NCBI RefSeq assembly: GCF_900099935.1
Contig: NZ_FNEK01000019.1
Span: 1 to 64,000, forward strand
Direction of reading: 5' to 3'
Source: Aliiruegeria lutimaris
Lineage (GTDB): Bacteria; Pseudomonadota; Alphaproteobacteria; Rhodobacterales; Rhodobacteraceae
Length of the DNA: 64,000 nucleotides
Shown: piece after piece, positions 43,603 through 53,506 of the stretch
Layout: each line of letters begins with the position of its first letter
Numbering within the stretch: the first letter of the stretch is position 1
The notes under the pieces: generated by a model
What the model saw: the letters and a program-made list of their open reading frames with translations, nothing else
Databases searched by the model: none
What the model was told of the DNA's origin: nothing
Position numbers and translations under genes: made by a program

Positions 43603-44535
43603 TCATGGTTTCGAGCGGCGGTGCCCGTGTTTTCGGGTGAGCGCGTCCAGAACGCGGTCTGCCCGCTCCCCCATATCTTCCGTGCCGGGCCGCAACGCCT
43701 GCTCCCCGATCTGCTGCTGCCAATTGGCCGTGGCTTGGGCCATGCGGCCGGGCAGACCCAGCTGTTCGACCATGGTGCAGGATTCGCGCATCTCCGCCGC
43801 GCGCCTGCGGCCATGCACCATCATCCGTTCGAGGCTGCGCTGCATCGTGACAGCCCAGTCCATGCCCGGATGGCTCTCTTTGAGCGTGTCAATGACGCGT
43901 TCCTCGACACCCAGCGTCCGTCCGGCAAGCAGGCATTCGGCGGAAAGCGCCTCCATGCCCTTGATCATGATGGAGCGGACGAGCTTGATCGCCGCCGCGT
44001 CGCCGACTTTCGGGCCAAGCGCCTTTGCCTGCATGTCGAGCCTGTACATAATCTCCAGAGCCTGCTCGGCACGCGGACCACTTACCAGAACCGGTGTTTG
44101 GTGAAGCCGCGGGTGAACGGGCGCCATTACGGCGACATCGATGTATTGCGCTCCGGCGCCGTCGATCAGTTCTGCGGACGCCTGCTTGGTTTGCGGCGCG
44201 CAGGAATTGCAGTCGAAATAGAAGCCCCCCGGACGAAGGCCGGGGAGAACGCTCCGCGCGGCTTGTTCGGCCTGGTCGGCCGTCACGAAGGAGAATACAG
44301 CGTCAGCCCCGGCAACCGCCTCTGGCGCTGAGCCGGCGCAGTTCACGCCATGCCGCTCACAGGCGTCTAGGATCTCCTCCCGCTCCGGACCTGCCCCGTC
44401 CGTCTTGATATCGAAGGTGGTCAGGGCGAGGCTTTCCCTGCCTTCCCAGCCGCTCACGAAGGCCCGCGCGGCCTCTCCGAAGCCGATAAGGGCGACGGCG
44501 AGGGGCAGGCTCTGGCGGTTGTCGGAGGCGGGCAT
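43603..44535 (-). CDS. NAD(P)-dependent 6-phosphogluconate dehydrogenase-like oxidoreductase (DUF1932)
   Basis: 310 residues. N-terminal Rossmann fold (ALIGFGEAARAFVSGWEG, GADAVFSFVTADQAEQA) and a helical C-terminal domain with KLVRSIMIKGMEALSAECLL, of the DUF1932 type found in beta-hydroxyacid dehydrogenase relatives. It probably oxidises or reduces a hydroxy- or keto-acid intermediate in the neighbouring aromatic-acid cluster. The known pathway enzyme LigC is from a different dehydrogenase family, so the role is open. It is transcribed behind the two-domain LysR gene. Confidence 0.75.
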   Translation of the reverse strand: MPASDNRQSLPLAVALIGFGEAARAFVSGWEGRESLALTTFDIKTDGAGPEREEILDACERHGVNCAGSAPEAVAGADAVFSFVTADQAEQAARSVLPGLRPGGFYFDCNSCAPQTKQASAELIDGAGAQYIDVAVMAPVHPRLHQTPVLVSGPRAEQALEIMYRLDMQAKALGPKVGDAAAIKLVRSIMIKGMEALSAECLLAGRTLGVEERVIDTLKESHPGMDWAVTMQRSLERMMVHGRRRAAEMRESCTMVEQLGLPGRMAQATANWQQQIGEQALRPGTEDMGERADRVLDALTRKHGHRRSKP

Positions 44536-44642
44536 GGTTCACGTCCTGGTTCGGTGTCGGTTGCCTTGTCGCTACCACCGTCGCCGGATGGAACGGAAAT
44601 TGATTGCTCACTAACTGTATTCAATAATGATATACTGGACTT

Positions 44643-45902
44643 CTAATCGAAACGTTTTCGCGCCGCTGTTGCCAGCAAGTCCAAAAGCAGGGATTGCGTG
44701 GCCGTGGGTTGCCAGTCCTTTCGGGTCGAGAGGCCGATCGTTCGGCTGGCCGCTTTGAGTTCGACGTTCAACTGGCTTAGAAGGCCTTGTTCCATTTCCA
44801 GCCGGACTTGGTGCGGCGAGAGAATCGTCAACCTGTCGCTGCCCATCAATAGCCCGCGCAGGACGATCTGGGACGAGGTTTCCACGATCCTGCTTGGCGC
44901 TGCGATGCCCGCTTCCGAAAACAGGGATTCGAACAATACCCGGGTTGGAACGCCTTCCGGCGGGGTCACCCACGCATAGGTGGCCAGGTCCCGGATGGTG
45001 ACGGTCTCTTGCTCCGATAGCGGGTGCCCGCTGCGCGCGAGGATCGCCAGCGCATCGTCGAAAAGCGGCGCCTGTTCCACGTCGTCGGCCGGAACCGGAT
45101 CGCGCAGGGCGCCGATCAGCAGATCGAACTGGCCATGGCGTAATCCGTGCAGAAGATCCGCGTAGGGTCCGTCGATCACGCGCACCCGAATTTCCGGACG
45201 AAGCCGCGTTAGATCATTGATTGCTTTTGGCAAAACGTAGGATCGGGCGAGCGGCATCGTGCCAATGACCACTTCGGCGCTGTCATGGCCCAGCCATGCG
45301 TTGATCTCGTCGATCCCCTGTTTGAGCTCGGCATAGGCCAGTCGCGTCGATAGCGCGAGCGCCTGCGCAGCGGGGGTCAACTCGATTCCCTGGGCTGTTT
45401 TTTCGTAGAGCGGGACGCCGGAAATCCGCTCGAGGTCCCGCGCTGTCCGATAGAGCGCGGGCTGGGCAATGCCGACTTGCCGCGCCGCCCAGGAGAAGTT
45501 TCCTGAATCCTCCACCGCCAGAAGTGCCCGTAATTGAGCGCTGGTCAGGAGGTGATCGAAATGCTGGAAACCGCCCGACCGCTTTCGGCCGCCGGCCCGG
45601 CCGCAGCGCTCCGCGCCCTGCCGAAGGTGGTCTTGCACTCGCGCCACCCGGTCGCGAAATCCCTCGCCAGGCTCGGTGAGGAAAATGCCGCCTCGGTTCC
45701 GAAAGAAGAGTGCGGCGCCAAGTGTCTTTTCCAGCTTTGCCAGTGCCTGGGTGATCGCGGGCTGCGACAGGTGAACCTCCGAAGCCGCTGCGGAAATGCT
45801 GCCCGCCCGCGCCGTTTCAAGGAAGGCGCGCAGGTGGCGGAGATTGAGTTTGTATATGTCCAAAGGGGATGGTCCATGCGTGGTTGGGGTGCTTATACCC
45901 AA
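44643..45902 (-). CDS. LysR-family regulator with two tandem helix-turn-helix domains
   Basis: Up to 419 residues, about 110 longer than usual. Two winged helices of LysR type follow one another: residues 20-79 (HLRAFLETARAGSISAAASE, HLSQPAITQALAKLE) and 119-178 (QLRALLAVEDSGNFSWAARQ, GIAQPALYRTARDLERISG). They are joined by an arginine/glycine-rich linker, and a normal effector domain follows. Start is uncertain: in-frame TTG codons at 45902 and 45863, neither with a clear SD. It is divergent from galB, so it probably controls the oxalomesaconate genes. Confidence 0.82.
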   Translation of the reverse strand: MGISTPTTHGPSPLDIYKLNLRHLRAFLETARAGSISAAASEVHLSQPAITQALAKLEKTLGAALFFRNRGGIFLTEPGEGFRDRVARVQDHLRQGAERCGRAGGRKRSGGFQHFDHLLTSAQLRALLAVEDSGNFSWAARQVGIAQPALYRTARDLERISGVPLYEKTAQGIELTPAAQALALSTRLAYAELKQGIDEINAWLGHDSAEVVIGTMPLARSYVLPKAINDLTRLRPEIRVRVIDGPYADLLHGLRHGQFDLLIGALRDPVPADDVEQAPLFDDALAILARSGHPLSEQETVTIRDLATYAWVTPPEGVPTRVLFESLFSEAGIAAPSRIVETSSQIVLRGLLMGSDRLTILSPHQVRLEMEQGLLSQLNVELKAASRTIGLSTRKDWQPTATQSLLLDLLATAARKRFD

Positions 45903-45999
45903 AAATTATAAAGGTGCCAACGGTTTGAAATGGCCACATGACGTGAGCGCGTTCTAGGAACAAGCTCAGAAAAGAAGAACGCTGCCCCGGAGGACCAAG

Positions 46000-46731
46000 A
46001 TGAGCAATCCAAAAACCGCATTGGTGATTTCCGCCCACGCCGCCGATTTCGTCTGGCGCTGTGGCGGTGCAATCGCGCTGCACCAGAAGCTCGGTTACGA
46101 GGTAACCGTTGCCTGCCTGTCCTTTGGCGAGCGCGGCGAGAGCGCGCGGCTCTGGAAAGAAGGGAAGTCGCTCGATGAGGTGAAGGCGATACGCCGCAAG
46201 GAATCGGAAAACGCCGCTGTTGCGCTCGACGTGCATGACATCCAGTTTCTCGACCTGGGCGACTACCCTCTGGACCTTGGCGAGGAGGCCCAGGCGCGCG
46301 TTGTCGATATCATCCGCGCCGTGCAGCCGCGTTTCATGCTGAGCCACTCGCAATACGACCCTTACAACACCGATCACATGCGCACGACGGAGTTCGTGTT
46401 GACCTGCCGCATGATCGCACAGGCCTGGGGCCACAATCCGGGCGAGAAGGTGCTCGGCGCGCCGCAGCTCTACCTGTTCGAACCGCACCAGACCGAGCAG
46501 ATGGGCTGGAAGCCGGACACCTTCCTCGACATCACCGAGGTCTGGGACAAGAAACGCGCTGCCATTGAGTGCATGGAGGGCCAGCATCACCTGTGGGATT
46601 TCTACACCAACGTGGCCGAGAACCGTGGCAACCATTTCCGCCGCAACTCCGGCGGACAGGCCGGAGGACGGGCGGCGAAATATGCCGAAGGCTTCCAGTC
46701 GGTCTTTCCGCGCACCGTGGATGAACTTTGA
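46000..46731 (+). CDS. galB: 4-Oxalomesaconate hydratase, GalB-like (PIG-L family)
   Basis: 243 residues. The zinc motif of the PIG-L/LmbE family appears in its GalB form: [19 protein letters not shown], with later [27 protein letters not shown] is typical of GalB rather than of sugar deacetylases. The enzyme hydrates 4-oxalomesaconate to 4-carboxy-4-hydroxy-2-oxoadipate in gallate/protocatechuate 4,5-cleavage. It is the first gene of a plus-strand operon, followed by galC and galD, which is the pathway order in reverse of flow. Confidence 0.85.
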   Translation: MSNPKTALVISAHAADFVWRCGGAIALHQKLGYEVTVACLSFGERGESARLWKEGKSLDEVKAIRRKESENAAVALDVHDIQFLDLGDYPLDLGEEAQARVVDIIRAVQPRFMLSHSQYDPYNTDHMRTTEFVLTCRMIAQAWGHNPGEKVLGAPQLYLFEPHQTEQMGWKPDTFLDITEVWDKKRAAIECMEGQHHLWDFYTNVAENRGNHFRRNSGGQAGGRAAKYAEGFQSVFPRTVDEL

Positions 46732-46759
46732 ACGGGTCGCAGGCAGGGGGAGAAACAGA

Positions 46760-47431
46760 ATGAATGTCGTCGTCCAGACTATTGACCGCGCCGATCAGGC
46801 CATTATCGACGGGCTTGCCGCGCTTGGCGTTTCGACCATACACGAAGCGCAGGGGCGCAAGGGGCTGCTGGCCGATCACATGCGCCCGATCTATTCCGGC
46901 GCCAGGATCGCCGGGTCGGCGGTGACGATCTCTGCTCCGCCTTGCGACAACTGGATGGTCCATGTCGCCATCGAGCAACTTCAGGCGGGCGACATCCTGT
47001 TGCTGGCCCCGACCTCGCCCTCCAATGCCGGCTATTTCGGAGACCTGCTGGCGACCTCCGCCATGGCGCATGGCTGTCGGGGGCTGGTGATCGATGCAGG
47101 TGTCCGCGATGTCCGCGAGTTGACGGAGATGGGCTTTCCGGTCTGGTCCAAGGCGATCTTCGCCCAGGGCACGGTCAAGGAGACGCTCGGCTCGGTCAAT
47201 GTGCCGGTCGTCTGCGCCGGCGCTTTGGTCAATCCGGGCGATGTGGTCATCGCCGATGATGATGGCGTCTGCGTGGTTCGCCGCGAAGAGGCCGCCGAAG
47301 TGCTGGAGAAAGCGCGCGCACGGGAGGCCAACGAGGCAGCCAAGCGTAAAAGGTTCGAGGCCGGCGAGCTTGGGCTCGATATCTACAAGATGCGTGAGCG
47401 GCTGGCCGAGAAGGGCTTGAAATATGTCTGA
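46760..47431 (+). CDS. galC: 4-Carboxy-4-hydroxy-2-oxoadipate aldolase, GalC/LigK-like (RraA family)
   Basis: 223 residues from ATG 46760 (GGGGGAG upstream). RraA-fold class II aldolase with [20 protein letters not shown] and [20 protein letters not shown], where Asp/Arg/Asp bind metal and substrate, plus [16 protein letters not shown]. It splits 4-carboxy-4-hydroxy-2-oxoadipate into pyruvate and oxaloacetate and can also decarboxylate oxaloacetate. It lies 28 bp after galB and its stop touches the following frame. Confidence 0.87.
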   Translation: MNVVVQTIDRADQAIIDGLAALGVSTIHEAQGRKGLLADHMRPIYSGARIAGSAVTISAPPCDNWMVHVAIEQLQAGDILLLAPTSPSNAGYFGDLLATSAMAHGCRGLVIDAGVRDVRELTEMGFPVWSKAIFAQGTVKETLGSVNVPVVCAGALVNPGDVVIADDDGVCVVRREEAAEVLEKARAREANEAAKRKRFEAGELGLDIYKMRERLAEKGLKYV

Positions 47432-47499
47432 TGGCGGATCGGGGGCGCTGTCCCCGACCCCCGGGAGGTATTCTGACCAAGAACAAGGAGTGCGTGCAG

Positions 47500-48558
47500 G
47501 TGACTGAGGGCATTCGATGCATGTGGATTCGTGGCGGCACGTCGAAGGGCGGTTATTTCCTCGCATCCGACTTGCCCACCGACACGGGCGAGCGGGACGC
47601 GATCCTGCTGGGCATAATGGGTTCGCCCGACCCCCGGCAGATCGACGGTATGGGCGGCGCGGACCCGCTGACATCCAAGGTTGCCGTGGTGGCGCCGTCC
47701 GATCGCGACGGGGTGGATGTCGACTATCTTTTCCTGCAGGTCTTCGTTGACCGGCCCATCGTCACGGATGCGCAGAACTGCGGCAATATTCTCGCCGGTG
47801 TCGGCCCCTTCGCAATCGAACGCGGGCTGGTCGCGGCGCGGGATGGCGAGACGCCGGTGACCATCTACATGGAGAATACCGGGCAGGTTGCGGTTGCCAG
47901 GGTGCAGACGCCCGGGCGGCGCGTGGGTTATGCGGGCTACTCCTCCATTGATGGCGTGCCGGGAAGCGCAGCCGCCGTTCCGCTGGAGTTCAAGGATACG
48001 GCCGGTTCGAGCTGTGGTGCGTTGCTGCCCACTGGCAATGTCGTGGACATGGTCGAGGGCGTCGAGGTCACGATGATCGACAACGGCATGCCCTGCGTGG
48101 TGCTGCGGGCTTCGGACATGGGTATCTCCGGGACGGAGACACCGGAAGAGCTGGAGGCCGACAGCGCGCTGACCGCCAGGTTGGAACAGATCCGGCTGGC
48201 CTGCGGGCCAATGATGAATCTGGGCGACGTAGCCGAGAAATCGGTTCCGAAGATGACCATGGTCAGCACGGCCCGCCAGGGTGGGGCGATCTGCACGCGC
48301 ACCTTCATTCCGCATCGCTGTCACAAGACGATCGGGGTGCTGGGTGCCGTGAGCGTTGCAACTGCCTGCCTGCTCGAAGGTTCCCCGGCTTATACGCTTG
48401 CGCAGCGCGGCACGGGCAAGGAGCGTGCGCTGGCTATCGAACATCCGACCGGCGAGATGACCGTCGTGGCAGAGCTGGATGCGCAAGGCGCCGTCAAGAG
48501 CGCCGCCATCCTGCGCACGGCCCGAAAGCTGATGGATGGGGTCGTCTTTCCTCGTTGA
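47500..48558 (+). CDS. galD: 4-Oxalomesaconate tautomerase, GalD-like (PrpF family)
   Basis: 352 residues from GTG 47500, which has AAGGAG 9 bases upstream; the frame is open back to an ATG at 47431 that overlaps the galC stop. PrpF diaminopimelate-epimerase-like fold: MWIRGGTSKGGYFLASDLP, GIMGSPDPRQIDGMGGADPL, NCGNILAGVGPFAIE and GGAICTRTFIPHRCHKTIGV. It interconverts keto and enol forms of 4-oxalomesaconate so that GalB can hydrate it. Confidence 0.86.
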   Translation: MTEGIRCMWIRGGTSKGGYFLASDLPTDTGERDAILLGIMGSPDPRQIDGMGGADPLTSKVAVVAPSDRDGVDVDYLFLQVFVDRPIVTDAQNCGNILAGVGPFAIERGLVAARDGETPVTIYMENTGQVAVARVQTPGRRVGYAGYSSIDGVPGSAAAVPLEFKDTAGSSCGALLPTGNVVDMVEGVEVTMIDNGMPCVVLRASDMGISGTETPEELEADSALTARLEQIRLACGPMMNLGDVAEKSVPKMTMVSTARQGGAICTRTFIPHRCHKTIGVLGAVSVATACLLEGSPAYTLAQRGTGKERALAIEHPTGEMTVVAELDAQGAVKSAAILRTARKLMDGVVFPR

Positions 48559-48587
48559 GCGACCTGCCAGAACGCCAGGCAAACCTG

Positions 48588-49591
48588 ATGAACAAGGTCG
48601 AATTCCGAGTAGAGCCGGAACCCAATGTGGAAGACACCATGACCGATCCCTGCAATGACGTCGCGCATCTGGGCCATGTCGAAATCCTGACCGACAAGTT
48701 CGAGGAAAGCGTCGATTTCTTTTCCCGTGTTTCGGTCTGACGCTGTAGGGGCAGGACGGGACCAGCGGCTATTTGCGGGCCTGGGACGATTACGAGCACC
48801 ACTCGCTGAAACTTGCGCGCTCCGGCACGACCGGTGTGGCGCATATCGGCTATCGCACCGGTTCGCCCGAAGCGCTGGAGCGGCGCGTCACCGCGATTGA
48901 GGCGAGCGGTTACAAGACCCATGGCTGGATCGATGGCGATCTTGGCCATGGCAGCGCTTTCCGCTTCGAGGATCCGTTCGGCCATGTCTTCGAGCTCTAT
49001 TGGGAGACGCGGAAAAATACCCCTTCCGCCGAGGACAGCCCGGCGCTGAAGAATAATGCCAGCCGCTTCCACGGCCGCGGCGCTTGCCCGCGACGGCTGG
49101 ACCACCTGAACCTGCTTTCCGAAGACGTCACCGAGTTTCGCCGGTTCATAACCACCTGTCTCGGCTCTCGCGTCACCGAGTATTTCCAGCTCGACAATGG
49201 CCGTCTGGGAGGGTGCTGGTTCACGGTCAACAACAAGACCTATGACCTCGCCTGTACCGAAGAGCATGGCGGTGGCAATGGCCGGCTGCTCCACGTCACC
49301 CATGCCACCGATCAGCGCGAGGATATCCTGCGCGTTGCCGACATTTTCCTTGAGAATGGCGTATTCATCGAGACCGCTCCGCACAAGCGCGCGATCCAGA
49401 ACACGTTTTTCCTCTATGTATGGGAGCCAGTAGGCAACCGGGTGGAACTGGCCAATGCCGGCGCGCAGTTGATCCTCGACCCGGATTGGGAGCCGGTCTG
49501 CTGGACCGAGTCCGACCGGAAGAAGGGGCAGGCCTGGGGCCTCAAGACGATCGAAAGCTTCCATACGCACGGCACGCCGCCGGTTGGGTGA
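48588..49591 (+). pseudogene. Catechol 2,3-dioxygenase-like VOC protein, broken by a frameshift and an amber codon
   Basis: The frame from ATG 48588 gives HLGHVEILTDKFEESVDFFS and stops at 48738-48740. The homologous sequence continues one frame over as FGLTL, then TAG at 48746-48748, then GQDGTSGYLRAWDDYEHHSL. It stays open to 49591 with RLDHLNLLSEDVTEFRRF and VWEPVGNRVELANAG. The two-module extradiol layout with metal ligands His, His and Glu is all present, so only about ten codons are damaged. The intact enzyme would open a catechol ring. It is last in the gal operon. Confidence 0.75.
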
Positions 49592-49614
49592 GGCCGTGTG
49601 GCCGCGCCCTGCGT

Positions 49615-50523
49615 TCAGGGTTGCGCGCAGGCAAGCAGGATCTGCTGACGCAGCCAAGCATGCGGTTCATCCGCGTCGAAGCGCTTGTGCCAGATCAGTT
49701 GGTTTGCGATTGGTGCGACCTCAAGCGGAACCGGAACGATTACGAGGTCGAAACGGCGGGCGAAGTATTCCGCCGTTCGGTGGGTGAAGACCCCGACGAG
49801 GTTCGATTGCTGCAACAATTCCGGCACGATGGTGAAGCTGGTCATCGTGGCGGCGATGGCGCGTTGCAGGCCGTGGCGCGCAAGGATCGTGTCGAAAACC
49901 GCGCGGCGCCCGCCGGAGGAACTGACCACGAGATGCGGATAATCCAGGACCTCCTGCAATTCGGGCCGGGGACCACGAGCGAGCAACGGATGGGCCGAGC
50001 GACACAGGCAGACGAACTGGTCCTCGAACGCGAATTGTTGGTTCAGGTGGCCCGGCACATTGTCGAACCAGCCGATGGCCACGTCGATCTCCTCCTGTTC
50101 GATCATCCGGATCGCGTAGGCCCGGTCCGTCGCTCGAAGCGTTACCGAGATGCCGGGCGCGCGTTTGCGCATGTTTTCCAGCAGCGGCAGGAAGACCGGC
50201 AGGCTGAACCGGTCCGGCGCGCCCAGCATGAAGCGCGCCTCGGCGGTCGCGGGGTCGAAGGCACGCTCGCGTTCGATGCAGCCGGTGGAAAGCCGGATGA
50301 TCTCGGCCACTTGCGGCGCAAGCTCCTGCGCGCGCGGCGTCGGGGTCAGCCCCTCGGGGGTGCGCACCAGCAAGGGGTCGTCGAAATGATCGCGCAGGCG
50401 TTTGAGGGAATTTGAGATTGCCGATTGTGTCCGTCCCAGCCGCTCGCCGGTCCGGGTGACATTTCGTTCTTCGAGCAAGGTGTGAAGCACTAGGAAGAGG
50501 TTCAAATCGAAGGTCTGCAGCAT
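49615..50523 (-). CDS. LysR-family regulator (NodD-like)
   Basis: 302 residues from ATG 50523. Helix-turn-helix NVTRTGERLGRTQSAISNSL within FDLNLFLVLHTLLEER, which marks the NodD/NahR branch, and an effector domain with GAPDRFSLPVFLPLLENM. It is divergent from the pyrone lactonase gene (104 bp gap), so it probably controls the lactonase-TRAP-hydrolase operon in response to a pathway acid. Confidence 0.9.
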   Translation of the reverse strand: MLQTFDLNLFLVLHTLLEERNVTRTGERLGRTQSAISNSLKRLRDHFDDPLLVRTPEGLTPTPRAQELAPQVAEIIRLSTGCIERERAFDPATAEARFMLGAPDRFSLPVFLPLLENMRKRAPGISVTLRATDRAYAIRMIEQEEIDVAIGWFDNVPGHLNQQFAFEDQFVCLCRSAHPLLARGPRPELQEVLDYPHLVVSSSGGRRAVFDTILARHGLQRAIAATMTSFTIVPELLQQSNLVGVFTHRTAEYFARRFDLVIVPVPLEVAPIANQLIWHKRFDADEPHAWLRQQILLACAQP

Positions 50524-50626
50524 GGCGGCCTCGGCATCACTCAGAATGATTTTGATGATTTCTACTATCAATTTCCAAAATGTGAAAGCACCGGGTAGCC
50601 TCCTTGGCAAATGGGAGGAAAATCTG

Positions 50627-51550
50627 ATGACCCAGCCTGAAAAGGCTCGGGGCGATGGCATCGCCGCCGCCGGCGCCTACCTGCCGTACCATTCCGCTCC
50701 CTCGCTGCCGGCATTCAAGGTGCCGAAGGGGGCGGTGGATGCGCATTGCCATGTTTTCGGACCGTCCTTGCGGTTCCCCTTCGCTGCCGAGCGCAAGTAC
50801 ACGCCTGTTGATGCGGCGGCCGAAACCCTCTTCGCCCTGCGCGACCATCTGGGCTTTTCCCGCAACGTGATCGTGCAGGCGACCTGCCATGGACGGGACA
50901 ACAGCGCGATGCTGGATGCCATCGCGCGGTCCGGCGGCTCGGCGCGCGGGGTCGCGGTTATCGGAGAGGAGATCACCGACGCAGAGCTGGACGCCCTCCA
51001 TGCGGGCGGGGTGCGCGGGGTGCGATTCAATTTCCTCAAGCGGTTGGTCGGAAACGCGCCAAAGGATGCCTACCAGCGGATTGCGGCCCGGCTGGCGGAT
51101 CGTGGCTGGCACATTGTCGTCTATTTCGAAATGGCCGAACTGGACGAGCTTGCACCCTTCCTGCTGTCCCTTCCTGGCACCATCGTCATCGATCATATGG
51201 GTCGTCCGGAAGTGCACGACGGCATTGACAGCTCGGCCTTCCAAGGCTTCCTGCGGCTTCTGGACGACAATGAGCGGTTCTGGGTCAAGGCGACCTGCCC
51301 GGAGCGGCTGACACAGGCCGGGCCTCCCTATGACGACGTGATCCCCTTCGGCCGGACGCTCGTCTCGCGGTTCCCCGACCGGGTGCTCTGGGGCACCGAC
51401 TGGCCGCATCCCAACATGCGCTCGCACATGCCCGACGATGGCAAGCTGGTCGACGTGATACCGCGCATCGCGCCCGACGACACATTGCAACGCAAGTTGC
51501 TGATCGATAACCCGATGCGGCTCTACTGGCCCGAAGAGGTGACCCGATGA
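50627..51550 (+). CDS. ligI: 2-Pyrone-4,6-dicarboxylate lactonase-like amidohydrolase
   Basis: 307 residues from ATG 50627 (GGGAGGAAAATCTG upstream). Amidohydrolase family 2: metal-binding VDAHCHVFGP near residue 40, FPFAAERKYTP substrate loop as in LigI, central VIDHMGRPEVHDG and C-terminal LWGTDWPHPN with the catalytic Asp. It would hydrolyse 2-pyrone-4,6-dicarboxylate to 4-oxalomesaconate, which is the substrate for the GalDBC enzymes encoded just upstream. Its stop overlaps the transporter start. Confidence 0.84.
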   Translation: MTQPEKARGDGIAAAGAYLPYHSAPSLPAFKVPKGAVDAHCHVFGPSLRFPFAAERKYTPVDAAAETLFALRDHLGFSRNVIVQATCHGRDNSAMLDAIARSGGSARGVAVIGEEITDAELDALHAGGVRGVRFNFLKRLVGNAPKDAYQRIAARLADRGWHIVVYFEMAELDELAPFLLSLPGTIVIDHMGRPEVHDGIDSSAFQGFLRLLDDNERFWVKATCPERLTQAGPPYDDVIPFGRTLVSRFPDRVLWGTDWPHPNMRSHMPDDGKLVDVIPRIAPDDTLQRKLLIDNPMRLYWPEEVTR

Positions 51551-53478
51551 CAGAGGTCGCAACCAGCAAAACGCCCGTCCAATGGATCATTGCCGGGCTC
51601 GCCACGACGATGGTGCTGGCCTGCATCCTGTGGAATATCGAGGCGCATACGCGCCTTGGATTCGCCATCCTGCGCCAGCAATACATGGCGCTCCAGCTCG
51701 GTCTCGCGCTCACCATCGCTTTCCTGCAATACGGGCCGGACGGCAAGCCCAAGGCCCGCGTGGGCTGGCTCGACGGACTCATTGCCGCCACGGCCTTCAT
51801 GGTTCTTCTTTACGCCGCGTGGGACTTCGCCTGGCTCCTGAAGGAGCAGGCCTACCGTCCATGGCAGATCACCCTGGTCGGTGCGGTTGTCACCGTGTCG
51901 GTGATGGAAGGTATCCGCCGCCGCGCTGGCTGGATGCTGTTCGCCATCGTGGCGGTCTTCCTTGTCTACGCGCTCTTCGCCGACAAGGTGCCCGGAAAGC
52001 TGATCGGCAAGGAACTGACCCCCGAACGCCTCGTGCAATATGTCGGTTTTGACCCTTCGGCGGTCTTCTCGTCGCCGCTTGCCGTCGGCACGATCATCGT
52101 GCTGCTCTTCGTCTTTTTCGGGCAGCTTCTATTTGCTGCCGGCGGCGGGGCCTTCCTGACCGATCTTGCCATGGCCATGACCGGCCGCTCGCGCGGCGGC
52201 AGCGCCAAGGTTGCTATCGTTGGCTCGGCGCTCTTCGGTTCGATCTCTGGCAGCGCCGTCTCCAACGTGGCCACGACCGGCGTTATCACCATCCCGCTGA
52301 TGAAACGCGGCGGCTACACGGACGAGGATGCCGGCGGCATCGAGGCAGTGGCCTCCACCGGCGGCCAGCTGACCCCGCCGATCATGGGCGCGGCGGCCTT
52401 CCTGATGGCCGAGTTTCTCGAAATACCCTACGTCACGGTGGCGAGCGCCGCGCTGATCCCCGCCATCCTCTATTATCTCGGCGTTTTCCTTCAGGTGGAC
52501 CTGATCGCGCAGCGCGATGGCATCCACAATGTCGAGGCCGAGAAGCTGCAAACAAGGCAGGTGCTGGCCGATGGCTGGCATTTCCTTCTGCCCTTCGCAA
52601 TCCTGCTCTTCGCTCTGTTCGGGCTTCGTATGGATCCCGAGGATTCGGCCCTGCTTGCTTCCCTTGCCGTCATCGCGGCCGGTTTTCTGCGCGGCTACCG
52701 TGGTGACCGGCTGACGCTGGCGGGCTTTGGCGAGGTCTTCGTCAATACCGGCAAGTCCATGGTGGACCTGATCCTCGTCGTCGCCGCCGCGGGATTCGTG
52801 ATCGGCGTACTGAACGTGACCGGGCTTGGCTTCGCGCTGACGCTGTTGCTGGTCGACTCCGTGGGGTCCAATATCGTGCTTTTGCTCGCGATCTCGGCTG
52901 TAATCTGCATCATCCTCGGCATGGGGATGCCGACCTCGGGCGTCTACGTGCTGCTGGCGGCCCTTGTCGCGCCCTCGCTGGTCGAGGCCGGCGTGCAGCC
53001 GATCGCGGCACATCTCTTCATCCTCTATTTCGGCATGATGTCGATGATCACTCCGCCAGTGGCCCTTGCCGCCTTCGCGGCGGCGGCGATCACCGGGGCC
53101 GGGGCGCTGGCCACCGGTGTGGCGGCCATGCGCATCGGCTGGGCCGCCTTCATCCTGCCCTTCGCTTTCGTCGCTACCCCGGCGCTGCTGCTGGAGGGCA
53201 GCCTCGCGGCGAGCCTGTTTGCCGCCGGGCTGACAGCCGTTGGCATCGCCGCCGTCACCGCGGGTATCGTGGGATACTGGGGCAGGAGGCTGAACGGCGT
53301 GCTGCGCCTGGGCGCTGTCGCGCTCGGCTTTCTGACATTGCCGCTGGGCTTTATCGGCTTGCCGGACGCGCTTCACGCCGTCGCCGGAGTTGTGACCGCG
53401 GCGCTTGGCGTCGCGCTGATCTACTTCACGTCCACGCCCGCCGACGCGCCCCTGAGGCAAAGCCGGCGGGCAGATTGA
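51547..53478 (+). CDS. TRAP transporter fused permease (TAXI type, 4TM + 12TM)
   Basis: 643 residues, very hydrophobic. The N-terminal small (DctQ-like) part is fused to a DctM part with AMTGRSRGGSAKVAIVGSAL, SISGSAVSNVATTGVITIPL, MPTSGVYVLLAALVAPSL and FGMMSMITPPVALAAFAAAA. The fused form accompanies TAXI binding proteins. It is a cation-driven uptake system for organic acids. Overlap (ATGA) with the lactonase suggests that it imports pyrone dicarboxylate or a related acid. Confidence 0.88.
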   Translation: MTEVATSKTPVQWIIAGLATTMVLACILWNIEAHTRLGFAILRQQYMALQLGLALTIAFLQYGPDGKPKARVGWLDGLIAATAFMVLLYAAWDFAWLLKEQAYRPWQITLVGAVVTVSVMEGIRRRAGWMLFAIVAVFLVYALFADKVPGKLIGKELTPERLVQYVGFDPSAVFSSPLAVGTIIVLLFVFFGQLLFAAGGGAFLTDLAMAMTGRSRGGSAKVAIVGSALFGSISGSAVSNVATTGVITIPLMKRGGYTDEDAGGIEAVASTGGQLTPPIMGAAAFLMAEFLEIPYVTVASAALIPAILYYLGVFLQVDLIAQRDGIHNVEAEKLQTRQVLADGWHFLLPFAILLFALFGLRMDPEDSALLASLAVIAAGFLRGYRGDRLTLAGFGEVFVNTGKSMVDLILVVAAAGFVIGVLNVTGLGFALTLLLVDSVGSNIVLLLAISAVICIILGMGMPTSGVYVLLAALVAPSLVEAGVQPIAAHLFILYFGMMSMITPPVALAAFAAAAITGAGALATGVAAMRIGWAAFILPFAFVATPALLLEGSLAASLFAAGLTAVGIAAVTAGIVGYWGRRLNGVLRLGAVALGFLTLPLGFIGLPDALHAVAGVVTAALGVALIYFTSTPADAPLRQSRRAD

Positions 53479-53506
53479 ATACAAGTTTTCACCTAGGGAG
53501 GAAATC

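Noticed and set aside
48746-48748. Possible pyrrolysine (TAG) in the dioxygenase
   Set aside because: A separate frame change lies a few codons upstream, and pyrrolysine is not expected in this organism type, so decay or error is the simpler explanation.
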